The notes below the pieces were generated by a model. The model had not been told where the DNA came from, made no database searches, and worked only from the letters and a program-made list of their open reading frames with translations. 22,505 bases of DNA from positions 1 to 22,505 of IMG/VR virus record IMGVR_UViG_3300035698_006047; one strand, written 5' to 3'. Position numbers and translations under genes: made by a program. Origin of the DNA: a virus. Shown in pieces: positions 7,465 to 14,352 of this stretch. The first letter of the stretch is position 1. Each line of letters begins with the position of its first letter.

Positions 7465-8388
7465 ATGGCCGACGACCACATAGGGCTTGCGGACGGGAAC
7501 CTACCCCAGCCCCAGCCTTCTAGCCCCAGCCCTGCAGAGGTAACGCCAGCGGGCGCGACGGACTCAGAGGTGGCAAGCTTGTTCAGGGCGTTCCGCCATC
7601 TTTTGCCCCGCGCGACCGCGTGGCGGCTCACACTAGACAGCCAGCTGCGACAACTCATAACCGCGCTATCTAACAACTTTTCACTCGTAAAGACGTACGC
7701 CGATTTGACGTTCCGTGACCTCGACCCCGCCGTCACCACCTCGTTGTCAGCATTCGAGGAACAATTCAACCTAGCCACCACCGGGCTGACTGAATCCCAG
7801 CGCCGCGTAAACCTCGCGGCCGCATGGGCTTACACCGGGTCGCTTTCACCGCATCACGTGCAGTCAGTGCTACAGGCTGCAGGGTTCGACGTGTACGTAC
7901 ACGAATGGTGGGCGCCAGGCACAGAGAACCCCGTCAACACCCCTGGCTGCGTCGCAGCACGTAACCCCGCCACGTACTTGAATTCGACGGCTGGTGGACC
8001 TGCAGCGGGCACGAACGCGGGCGAGGCTAAGATGCAAGCGGGCGAGTCGTTCGCACAGGCGGGCAACACGAAAGGCAAGATAGGCTACCCGCTCGTCAAT
8101 AAAATAACCGTAACGACTCCAAACTATTTGGTCGGTGCGGGCGAGGCTAAGATGCAAGCGGGCGAGTTCACCGCCCAGGCGGGCAACTACGACGTTTTGA
8201 ACAACACCCCCGAAGGGTACAGCGTCCCCACCGACACCGCGAAGCACCCGTATTTTTTCTACGTGTGTGGCCCCGTATTCCCGAACCCCGCCACGGTGCC
8301 GCTCGCTCTGCGGGATGACTTCGAGAACCTAGTAATAAAACACCGGCCAACCCACTTATGGGCCGGAATAATCGTAAACTACGCATAA
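7465..8388 (+). CDS. Baseplate/tail protein, Mu gp48 / YmfQ-like (DUF2313)
   Basis: 307 residues; ATG 7465 sits 6 nt after a strong GAGGGTGA ribosome site. After a Pro/Ser-rich N-terminus (~residues 12-30), residues ~35-110 hold the family signature: L-L-P-R-A-T-A-W-R, F-R-D-L-D-P (in TFRDLDPAVTTSLSAFEEQFNL), then a helical region R-R-V-N-L-A-A-A-W-A-Y-T-G. A VHEWW segment follows. Two copies of G-E-A-K-M-Q-A-G-E, each followed by an A-Q-A-G-N, occur at ~186-202 and ~226-242 and are encoded by a 31-bp direct repeat. The C-terminus HRPTHLWAGIIVNYA is typical. The protein connects the gpJ-like wedge to the tail fibres; the fibre gene follows directly. Confidence 0.82.
   Translation: MADDHIGLADGNLPQPQPSSPSPAEVTPAGATDSEVASLFRAFRHLLPRATAWRLTLDSQLRQLITALSNNFSLVKTYADLTFRDLDPAVTTSLSAFEEQFNLATTGLTESQRRVNLAAAWAYTGSLSPHHVQSVLQAAGFDVYVHEWWAPGTENPVNTPGCVAARNPATYLNSTAGGPAAGTNAGEAKMQAGESFAQAGNTKGKIGYPLVNKITVTTPNYLVGAGEAKMQAGEFTAQAGNYDVLNNTPEGYSVPTDTAKHPYFFYVCGPVFPNPATVPLALRDDFENLVIKHRPTHLWAGIIVNYA
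8017..8167 (+). repeat. 31-bp direct repeat, two copies 120 bp apart
   Basis: Bases 8017-8047 and 8137-8167 are identical and in the same frame of the gp48-like gene. They encode G-E-A-K-M-Q-A-G-E each time. Identity at synonymous positions as well points to a recent duplication or to gene conversion. Confidence 0.9.
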
Positions 8389-8404
8389 ACAAAGGGCCTT
8401 AAAA

Positions 8405-9439
8405 ATGGCAATCAATCCGAGTACTGCATACCCAGCACAGATGGACACTACCGTGCCCGCCGAATACCCCTACGGGAAAGCGCAAGACATCACCGCACCG
8501 GACGACGGCACCGGCACGCCATGGATATCGCCCGTAATTAACGACATACTGGGCGAGCAACAGGCCGCGCTATCTGAGGCGGGTGTGGTCCCGTCCGGCA
8601 CGCCCGAGAAGGTCGGCGCAGCGCAAGTCCTAGCGTCTAAAATGTCGTTAGCGGCTGCGGCCACGTGGGCGGTAGGCGGGGGCGCTGCGAACGCGCACAC
8701 CGCGACACCTGTCTCGGGCCGGTCGATGGCACCCACACCAGTAGAGGGGCAGACGGTGACATTCGTGCCGACTACGACTAACACAGCCAGCGCGACTCTG
8801 CAATGGCTGCCGGGTGGGTCCGCCGACTTTTTGCGCAAGATGGAAGACTTGACAACCGGGCTTACGGGGTACACGCAACAACCCCTAGTAGCTGGGGATA
8901 TCGCAAAGGGGGTCCCGGTGACGGTGCGCCGGGAGGGGTCGGTCTGGGTGGTGGTAGGCACCCCCTCGATCAGTAAGTACACTATGTCGGGGAATATCGC
9001 CGTCCTAGACGGCTCTCTCGCCGAATCATTCTCGATGAAGACAGAGCTAGCCGACGCCACATACGAGTCGGTCGGCCCCACTGGATCGGGGGCGGCGTAC
9101 GAGTGGGCAGGGTTGGACGGGCTGCCACAGGGCACGAAGGGGATTTATGTTGCGGTTAGCATAATCGCGGCTAACACGTCACCAGGGTCAAACCAGACAG
9201 CGTCCCAAATCGGTGCGTGGGTGCGCAGGGTCGGTGCGTCTGGCTTGACCCTGGTAGATGAGACCGCCGTCGTGCTAGGGGGCACTGCGATAGCGGCGGG
9301 CGTGTCTTGGCACGTACGCGCGCTAGGTACGGCATTCGTGCCACTCAACTCCAACGGTTTGTTTGAGGCAGCATGGTCGGACAACTCCGGGTCGTCGTCA
9401 GGTGACGTTAAGATGATGTTGAAGGGGTATACAATCTAA
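8405..9439 (+). CDS. Tail fibre protein
   Basis: 344 residues, ATG 8405, 16 nt after the gp48-like stop. Residues ~15-80 resemble the N-terminus of prophage tail fibres: EYPYGKAQDITAPDDGTGTPW, then NDILGEQQAALSEAGVVPSG, then GAAQVLASKM. This part normally attaches the fibre to gp48/gpI. The middle contains a collar-like beta region (TVTFVPTTTNTASATLQW). The C-terminal ~150 residues (MSGNIAVLDGSLAESFSM...WHVRALGTAFVPLNSNGLFEAAWSDNSGSSSGDVKMMLKGYTI) look like a beta-sandwich tip domain. No chaperone gene follows, unlike many fibre loci. The stop overlaps the next ATG by one base (TAATG). The receptor is unknown. Confidence 0.75.
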   Translation: MAINPSTAYPAQMDTTVPAEYPYGKAQDITAPDDGTGTPWISPVINDILGEQQAALSEAGVVPSGTPEKVGAAQVLASKMSLAAAATWAVGGGAANAHTATPVSGRSMAPTPVEGQTVTFVPTTTNTASATLQWLPGGSADFLRKMEDLTTGLTGYTQQPLVAGDIAKGVPVTVRREGSVWVVVGTPSISKYTMSGNIAVLDGSLAESFSMKTELADATYESVGPTGSGAAYEWAGLDGLPQGTKGIYVAVSIIAANTSPGSNQTASQIGAWVRRVGASGLTLVDETAVVLGGTAIAAGVSWHVRALGTAFVPLNSNGLFEAAWSDNSGSSSGDVKMMLKGYTI

Positions 9440-9969
9440 TGGACCTAATCTCGGCGATAGGGCTAGCCAAGTTTGTTCCTGATGTTATCGGACTATTCAG
9501 CAGTAAGCGCGGCAAGGGCGCCGCGAAGGCTATCTCGGTTGTAGGCGGTATCGCCGAGGCGCTAACAGGGAAGAAAGGCGACGCGGCGGTGGACGCCATC
9601 GCCAGCTCGCCCGAGATGGCCTACAAGTTCAAAGTAGCTGTGATGGCCAACTCGCACATACAGAGCCAGATCGAGCTAGAAGACCGCAAAGACGCGCGCA
9701 GGATGTACGCCATCAACCCTGAGCAGATCGACAAGGTGGCGGCTAACATCCTCTCGTACAATATCCCGGTCGTTTTTCTACTCGTCATTATCAATGTTCT
9801 GGTGGTGTATTACTTCAAAGAAAGCGCGCCGCTCATAGCGATTATCTCGAATTTTATCGGGATTGTTATGCACGCGTTACTGAGTGAGCGGCAAGCGTTA
9901 GTTTCGTTCTGTCTAGGCAGTTCGATTGGTTCCAAAATGAAAAACAAACCCACCGGGCAGGGGGAGTAA
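9439..9969 (+). CDS. Membrane protein, probable holin (3TM holin-like)
   Basis: 176 residues, ATG 9439 overlapping the fibre stop. The N-terminal ~100 residues are soluble, with a charged helix ending in IELEDRKDARRMY (~79-90). This D-R-x-D-A-R-R stretch ahead of membrane helices is typical of phage 3TM holin/GTA-type holin families. Membrane helices are clear at ~109-126 (IPVVFLLVIINVLVVYYF) and ~129-148, with a possible third at ~150-164. The C-terminus is basic (KMKNKP). Its place directly after the tail fibre and before two other membrane proteins fits a lysis cassette. Holin activity is an inference from topology and position. Confidence 0.6.
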   Translation: MDLISAIGLAKFVPDVIGLFSSKRGKGAAKAISVVGGIAEALTGKKGDAAVDAIASSPEMAYKFKVAVMANSHIQSQIELEDRKDARRMYAINPEQIDKVAANILSYNIPVVFLLVIINVLVVYYFKESAPLIAIISNFIGIVMHALLSERQALVSFCLGSSIGSKMKNKPTGQGE

Positions 9970-9973
9970 TCAC

Positions 9974-10279
9974 GTGCTAGAATTAGGCAAGGTAGAGGTC
10001 GCGGCGACGCTGGGCGCACTAATCACGGTGATTGGGGTACTCTGGCGGATGATCAGCGCGTGGTACGAGAAAGAAGCCAAGAGGCTGATTGACTGCGAGA
10101 AAAAACACAGCGATGTGCAGGGCGTCGTGGTAGACCTAACGGGTAGGATCAACCTCCTAACTGGGCGGATGGAGGGCGTCGAGTCTCTATCGAAAAGTGT
10201 TCTAAAAGCAATAGAGGAATCGAATACATGCAAAAAATCGCCGAGTTGTTCTCGAACGGACTCACAGCTACTACAATAG
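9974..10279 (+). CDS. Single-pass membrane protein with coiled coil, possible lysis accessory
   Basis: 101 residues; the GTG start at 9974 is preceded by GGGGAG about 7 nt upstream. One hydrophobic helix at ~11-27 (ATLGALITVIGVLWRMI) is followed by a charged, heptad-like helix (YEKEAKRLIDCEKK...VVDLTGRINLLTGRMEGVESLSKSVLKAIEE, ~30-82) and a polar tail. An N-terminal anchor with a coiled coil is the topology of inner-membrane spanins (Rz) and of some phage holin-like proteins. No outer-membrane lipoprotein partner (Rz1 lipobox) was found nearby. It overlaps the next gene by 52 bp. The function is unproven. Confidence 0.6.
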   Translation: MLELGKVEVAATLGALITVIGVLWRMISAWYEKEAKRLIDCEKKHSDVQGVVVDLTGRINLLTGRMEGVESLSKSVLKAIEESNTCKKSPSCSRTDSQLLQ

Positions 10280-10656
10280 TGCTCGCCGCCGTGGTGGTAT
10301 TCTTATGGGCCAAATCGGCCCGCCTCGCGTTGAACCGGGAAGGGCCACTCACGACAGAGGACTGGTTTATCCTGGGCGTTTTCCTGGGCTTCGTTAGCGT
10401 CGTTCTGGACAATGCGTACTGGTTGGTCGCGTGGTCCCTGGTGTACGTTGACAGTCCGGCCGCCTCGGACGCTATGGCGCACGGGGTGTTCTGGAATATC
10501 CCGTTTAGACAGGTGCTAGGGTCGGCGGCTGCGTATTGCCACGTCCGCGCCGCTTTCCAGTACGGGGGCAGCCGCGACCGCCGCGCCAATAAAATGCTGT
10601 TGTTCGCCGCACTCGCGGGCGTCACGTACTCCGTTCTACTTATCATCGGGGCATAG
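10228..10656 (+). CDS. Multi-pass membrane protein, unknown (lysis region)
   Basis: 142 residues; ATG 10228 is preceded by AGAGGA inside the previous gene. Hydrophobic segments at ~14-28 (ATTIVLAAVVVFLWA), ~46-60 (WFILGVFLGFVSVVL), ~63-75 and ~121-141 (NKMLLFAALAGVTYSVLLIIG) suggest three or four membrane helices. I recognise no family. As the third consecutive membrane gene after the tail fibre it could be a holin or antiholin, or an unrelated host-envelope effector. It is the last gene of the plus-strand late block and converges on the minus-strand replication operon. Confidence 0.6.
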   Translation: MQKIAELFSNGLTATTIVLAAVVVFLWAKSARLALNREGPLTTEDWFILGVFLGFVSVVLDNAYWLVAWSLVYVDSPAASDAMAHGVFWNIPFRQVLGSAAAYCHVRAAFQYGGSRDRRANKMLLFAALAGVTYSVLLIIGA

Positions 10657-10761
10657 CACCCTGGGGGGACGGTACGTGAAGCTCGGGTATTCAATAAGCG
10701 ACGCGTGTAGACAAGTTGATTCTTCGACACTCGGCGGCAATTGCCCAAGTAAAGAGCCAAT

Positions 10762-10790
10762 TAATAAAAGATCTAGCGGCCTAAGCCGCT
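10762..10790 (-). terminator. Terminator of the minus-strand replication operon
   Basis: Read on the minus strand, AGCGGC pairs with GCCGCT across a four-base loop (10790-10775), followed by AGATCTTTTATT (10774-10763). The hairpin begins at the stop codon of the TraR/DksA-like gene. It lies in the 133-bp gap between converging operons; on the plus strand no T-run follows, so it is best read as minus-directed. Confidence 0.7.
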
Positions 10791-10981
10791 TAGGGGTGCC
10801 CCCCTAAGTCTCGGCACCGTCCACACCGCCCGCGCACGACGCGGGCGAAGTGCCCCCCACAGTCTGCGCAATCACCCGGTGCACCGTTAGGCATGGCGGC
10901 CAGCTTTGCGCGGCTCGCCTCGACCGCTTCGTCTGCGCGGCGTTGGGCCACTTCGTTCGCTTCATCAATTAGGTCTGTCAT
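10790..10981 (-). CDS. TraR/DksA-like C4 zinc-finger protein
   Basis: 63 residues. The N-terminus carries D3-x-x-D6-x-A8, which matches the DxxDxA motif with which DksA and TraR reach into the RNA polymerase secondary channel. It is followed by a helix (EVAQRRADEAVEASRAKLAAM). The finger is C38-x2-C41-x11-C53-x2-C56. That is about six residues shorter between the Cys pairs than in F-plasmid TraR as I remember it. It overlaps the upstream XRE gene as ATGA and is the last gene of the operon. Such proteins mimic DksA plus ppGpp to retune host promoters. The assignment rests on both motifs; the short finger is the main doubt. Confidence 0.72.
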   Translation of the reverse strand: MTDLIDEANEVAQRRADEAVEASRAKLAAMPNGAPGDCADCGGHFARVVRGRCGRCRDLGGHP

Positions 10982-11148
10982 TTCTTTTCTACCAGTAGTC
11001 GCACGGCAGTAGCGCCGATTGCGGGGATTTTATGTTCGCCGCGTTCCCACTTCGCCCAGGTGTTGGGGTGGATGTCGAGCGCTTCGGCAATTTGCTTTTG
11101 AGTATAGCCCAGTTTTTTGCGGGCGCTTTTTAGTTCTTCGCTAACCAT
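10978..11148 (-). CDS. XRE-family helix-turn-helix regulator
   Basis: The likely start is ATG 11148, because AAGGA lies 9 nt upstream; longer in-frame starts would sit deep in the polymerase gene. The result is 56 residues, essentially one HTH_3 domain. It reads LKSARKKLGYTQKQIAEALDIHPNTWAKWERGEHKIP: helix 2 is TQKQIAEAL, and the recognition helix NTWAKWERG contains the usual W-x-x-x-E-x-G. There is no effector or dimerisation domain, as in small phage Cro-like proteins. It lies between polymerase and TraR-like genes, so it would be made early. An operator target cannot be read from the protein; the inverted repeat at 17050-17092 is one candidate. Confidence 0.85.
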   Translation of the reverse strand: MVSEELKSARKKLGYTQKQIAEALDIHPNTWAKWERGEHKIPAIGATAVRLLVEKK

Positions 11149-11153
11149 CGTGG

Positions 11154-13550
11154 CTAATCCTTCTGGTATCGTTTGTGCCGCCAACCTGCGGCGCGTATTG
11201 GCCACCAGCTCGCCCAGCTCGGGCGCACTGACATAATGTCCTGCATTTCTTCAACCGACCCAACCCCCTCGGGAACCTCGGCGCATATCTCGTCGTGAGT
11301 ATGTAGGACAGGGGGATACCCCGCAGCCTCACACCGTAGCATTGCGTCGGCTTGTAGATCCCGTGCGACGGCTTGCACCACGTTCTCGAATAAACGGCCG
11401 CCGTATGTTTCTTCCCGTGACCAGCCTACTGGACCTTTTTGCGAATTGGTATTCCATTGCTCAAAAGACAGCTTCACGCACGGCTTACGTGTGAACCTGT
11501 CAGACCCCGGAGTCAAGCGGGGGCGGTGGTAGTGGATGTTACGGCCCGACGGCAGGCCACAGAACAGTATGTCACTCTCGACCCGGTACGATATCCCGTA
11601 ATACTCGAAACGCTGGCCGGGGTGTTGCACCGCCGATACGGCCGCGCCTTCCAGACCGTACAGTCCCGGAACCCCGTCCCATGGTTTGCCTCCGGGGGGC
11701 GTGACGAACTGCCCGCCCCACATTTCTACAATCTCGGGCGACGCAGCGCGCCAGGCCAGAACCGCAGCTTTTATATCGTCGTCGGACAAGGTGCACCCAA
11801 ACGCCAACCATGCCCCGACCCCGCCACCAAACCCGCTCGCCAGCTCGGCCACTTTGCCAATTTTCTTACGGTCAGGGTGAGCCACGCCGTTGGCGGCTTT
11901 GTACGCTTCGTACTCGTCAATAGGCGTGCCGGTTATCTTACTCGCGGACATCGTGTAAATGCAGGCGGTGGGGTCGTTGAATACTTCAATCCGCCACATG
12001 CACCTGGATAGGCAAGCAGCGACCACAGCCTCGATTGCGGAGAAGTCGCAACAGATCAGATCATGTCCCACCTTTGCGGTGAGCAGCCCCCGCAGCGTGC
12101 CACATATGGCCGTGATAGGGTCACCCCATGTGCGCTCGACGTGTGCAAGGTCGCGCGTTTTGATGTCGACCATTGCGTCCTCGACGTGTTCGACTTTCCA
12201 GTCCTCCGCCTCGCGCCACTCGTGCGACCCACAGTGCGGGCAAACCTCGGTGCCCCACGCCTGCGATGTCCGCAAGTGGTCGCCTAGGCCGAACGCCCTG
12301 CCGCATGTCATGTCCGCGCACACCGCCGTCCTAGGCCCGGCGGCAGTGATGTTCTGCAGTTGTACGCCGCCAGCGGACCAACGCCCCGACCGGTCGGCAC
12401 CGCAGTACGTGTATTGACACCGCACCCTCCCGTCGCTCGACTTTTGGGCGATAAAGGTCCGCACTTTCTTAACGTTTGCGGCGCCTAAAATCGCGCGTAT
12501 TTCTAGAACGCGCCGCACTACGGGTGGTAAGTCGTGTTCTAGAAACTCCGCAACTGTTTCCTTTTTGATGTCGGGTATCTCGACGCCCTGCAAGACGCAC
12601 CATTTTTTCATTTCGGCGACTTTCGCGACCCCATCGACCGCCCCCTCGGTGATGCGTGTCAGCTCTTCGCCGTACTTAACTTCGGTCTGTTCGAGTATCG
12701 CCAGCGCGGCGTATAACGCTTCGGTGTCGATCTGCATCCCGCGCACGTTGATGCGCTGGTCCAGCTGCCATATCTCAAGCTCGTGCGGAGTAAGGTCGGG
12801 AACGCGGGCGCTTAGGTCGTCCTCGGCGTATACGTCGTCTTTGTTGTACGAGTACATGGACACATACGTCTCCCACCCCTCCGCCGGGGTGACGCGGTAC
12901 GCGGGCCGCTTTTTAGTCCATTTATATGGGCGGCACAGTTTCATCATGGCCTTGTGGCCTTCTTTTTGCTTTGGCATCGACCCGAGCACCTTGGCAGCCG
13001 CGTCTAGACCCCCGGGCAGGTTGTACCGCCGGGACTTAGCCGCAGAGCACCGCAATTGCTCAAGCGGCAGCACAGGCCAACCGTGCGCCCTGCGCGCGGC
13101 GATATTCCAAATCAAAAACTCAAACATGGCGTGGTGCGCTTCGAGTACACCCCCCGACGCCACGTAATTGATCAGCTCGACCGGTGCGGGCATCCCCGGC
13201 ACCCACAGGCGCGCCCCCCGCCCGTCTCGCATATCCCACGCGAGCGACATCACCTCGGTGGTGTGGTGCTCAGCGTACGCGGCGGTCCCGGCCACTGCGA
13301 TGCCACCCTTGCCTTGCGACCCCGTGCCCCGTACTTTTCCGTCTTTCAGCTCGTACGCGACGGCGCTGTACGTCTCGAAGTCGAACGACGGGTAAACGGT
13401 CGATAACTGCCCGTGCATGTGGACAACCCCGCCCACCCGCAGCGCCTTAGCGTTGCAGGGGTGCACGTCTTCTAATGAATCGACGTACCGGTCGAAGTCG
13501 TCCACGAAGTACGCATCAGACGGGGGGTGGCAGATCAAATCATTTTGCAT
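11154..13550 (-). CDS. Family A DNA polymerase with 3'-5' exonuclease
   Basis: The start is taken at ATG 13550, giving 798 residues; the longer open frame upstream overlaps a membrane gene and is Cys/Ser/Arg-rich and unlike polymerase. Exonuclease motifs: D57-F-E59 (ExoI), A-H-H-A-M-F-E144 (ExoII, with His and Glu where Pol I has Asn and Asp) and Y235-N-K-D-D239 (ExoIII). Polymerase motifs: R390-W-S...QLQN, motif A D502-F-S-A-I-E507, motif B R561-K-K-I-G-K566...F574-G, and motif C H752-D753-E754. A Cys4 insert (C411-x4-C416...C437-x2-C440) sits before motif A. There is no 5' nuclease domain. It is the replicative enzyme of the phage, in an operon with SSB-like and nuclease genes. Confidence 0.95.
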   Translation of the reverse strand: MQNDLICHPPSDAYFVDDFDRYVDSLEDVHPCNAKALRVGGVVHMHGQLSTVYPSFDFETYSAVAYELKDGKVRGTGSQGKGGIAVAGTAAYAEHHTTEVMSLAWDMRDGRGARLWVPGMPAPVELINYVASGGVLEAHHAMFEFLIWNIAARRAHGWPVLPLEQLRCSAAKSRRYNLPGGLDAAAKVLGSMPKQKEGHKAMMKLCRPYKWTKKRPAYRVTPAEGWETYVSMYSYNKDDVYAEDDLSARVPDLTPHELEIWQLDQRINVRGMQIDTEALYAALAILEQTEVKYGEELTRITEGAVDGVAKVAEMKKWCVLQGVEIPDIKKETVAEFLEHDLPPVVRRVLEIRAILGAANVKKVRTFIAQKSSDGRVRCQYTYCGADRSGRWSAGGVQLQNITAAGPRTAVCADMTCGRAFGLGDHLRTSQAWGTEVCPHCGSHEWREAEDWKVEHVEDAMVDIKTRDLAHVERTWGDPITAICGTLRGLLTAKVGHDLICCDFSAIEAVVAACLSRCMWRIEVFNDPTACIYTMSASKITGTPIDEYEAYKAANGVAHPDRKKIGKVAELASGFGGGVGAWLAFGCTLSDDDIKAAVLAWRAASPEIVEMWGGQFVTPPGGKPWDGVPGLYGLEGAAVSAVQHPGQRFEYYGISYRVESDILFCGLPSGRNIHYHRPRLTPGSDRFTRKPCVKLSFEQWNTNSQKGPVGWSREETYGGRLFENVVQAVARDLQADAMLRCEAAGYPPVLHTHDEICAEVPEGVGSVEEMQDIMSVRPSWASWWPIRAAGWRHKRYQKD

Positions 13551-13752
13551 AGTGGTTGACCGTGCCAACGACCGAGCCGACCAACGCTGCGACGCACACC
13601 AGGGCCAGCGTGATGTCCTGCCACAACAGGAGCAAGACGAAACCCCCGAACGAGTCGTAATGGAGTGCAACCTCGACGAGTTTCGCTAACACGAACACCA
13701 ACGCCGCGAGCATCGCAGCCCATTTTAACGCGTGAATTACGGCTTTTTTCAT
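13540..13752 (-). CDS. Small two-helix membrane protein
   Basis: 70 residues from ATG 13752, sharing ATGA with the upstream gene and overlapping the polymerase start by 11 bp. The basic N-terminus MKKAVIHALK leads into hydrophobic segments at ~11-29 (WAAMLAALVFVLAKLVEVA) and ~36-64 (GGFVLLLLWQDITLALVCVAALVGSVVG). I recognise no family. A membrane protein embedded in a replication operon could anchor replication, exclude superinfecting phage, or be a small inhibitor of a host envelope process; none of these is shown by the sequence. Tight coupling on both sides supports that it is translated. Confidence 0.65.
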   Translation of the reverse strand: MKKAVIHALKWAAMLAALVFVLAKLVEVALHYDSFGGFVLLLLWQDITLALVCVAALVGSVVGTVNHYAK

Positions 13753-14306
13753 TTTGACGCCTCGGCTTTTTTACGTAATGACTTGACGCGTTCCCGCGTT
13801 TCGCTGTTTATGACCATCACCTGCGTCCCGTTCTTTACGGAGGGGAACCCCTCAAAGATGGGCGCCGCCACCACTAGCATTTCGAGGGTCGTTACCGCAT
13901 TAACGACAGCCCACAGGTCCGCGCGCAGGGCCGCTTCGGATTCTTTTACTTGTTTCGCAGCCGCCTCCGCTACTTGAGCCGCCTTCGCGACCCTCCCCCC
14001 TAGGTCGTACACGGCGTAGTTGCTACTCCTGCCGGGGTGCTCGACGGGCTTCTCGAGCGAGACGTACGTCTCTGATTTTTTGGTTTGCACAATGTGTATC
14101 CCTTCTGCGAACCGGGTCGCGTTGTGCTTCCGCAGTACCTTCATTTCGTTAGCGGGCGCCCGGTCGTTGAGGCCCTTTATCACCGCCTTGCGGGCATGCC
14201 CTAACTTAGTGGCGGCGGCTTTCTTTACAGCGTCTAGGGCGGTAGTGTTTTCGATCGCCCAACGTACTAGGGCTTCCCGGAGTCTTGCACTTAGCTTGGT
14301 TGACAT
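13749..14306 (-). CDS. Conserved phage protein, possibly Nmad5-like; function unknown
   Basis: 185 residues, ATG 14306 with AGGG about 10 nt upstream. It is highly charged and helical: LSARLREALVRWAIE at the start, then NDRAPANEMKVLRKHNATRFAEG. A central YVSLEKPVEHP segment precedes a long Ala/Lys/Glu helix (GRVAKAAQVAEAAAKQVKESEAALRADL), and the C-terminal part reads AVTTLEMLVVAAPIFEGFPSVKN. The layout (an N-terminal helix bundle, a short beta section, then a helix with V-T-T-L before a W/P-rich segment) resembles a widespread phage family that I recall being annotated as a nucleotide-modification-associated domain (Nmad5). This resemblance is loose. It lies between the SSB-like and membrane-protein genes. 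Confidence 0.6.
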   Translation of the reverse strand: MSTKLSARLREALVRWAIENTTALDAVKKAAATKLGHARKAVIKGLNDRAPANEMKVLRKHNATRFAEGIHIVQTKKSETYVSLEKPVEHPGRSSNYAVYDLGGRVAKAAQVAEAAAKQVKESEAALRADLWAVVNAVTTLEMLVVAAPIFEGFPSVKNGTQVMVINSETRERVKSLRKKAEASK

Positions 14307-14352
14307 TTCGTAATTACCCTGTGTTGGTGCAGCGTCCGTGCCGCGTGGTTGG

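Noticed and set aside
13551-13670. 40-residue N-terminal extension of the DNA polymerase frame
   Set aside because: It is Cys/Ser/Arg-rich, overlaps the membrane-protein gene out of frame and precedes an ATG at 13550 that gives a normal polymerase length.
11154-13670. Several 60-200-codon plus-strand frames opposite the polymerase gene
   Set aside because: They are shadows of a GC-rich coding sequence; none has a ribosome site or protein-like composition.
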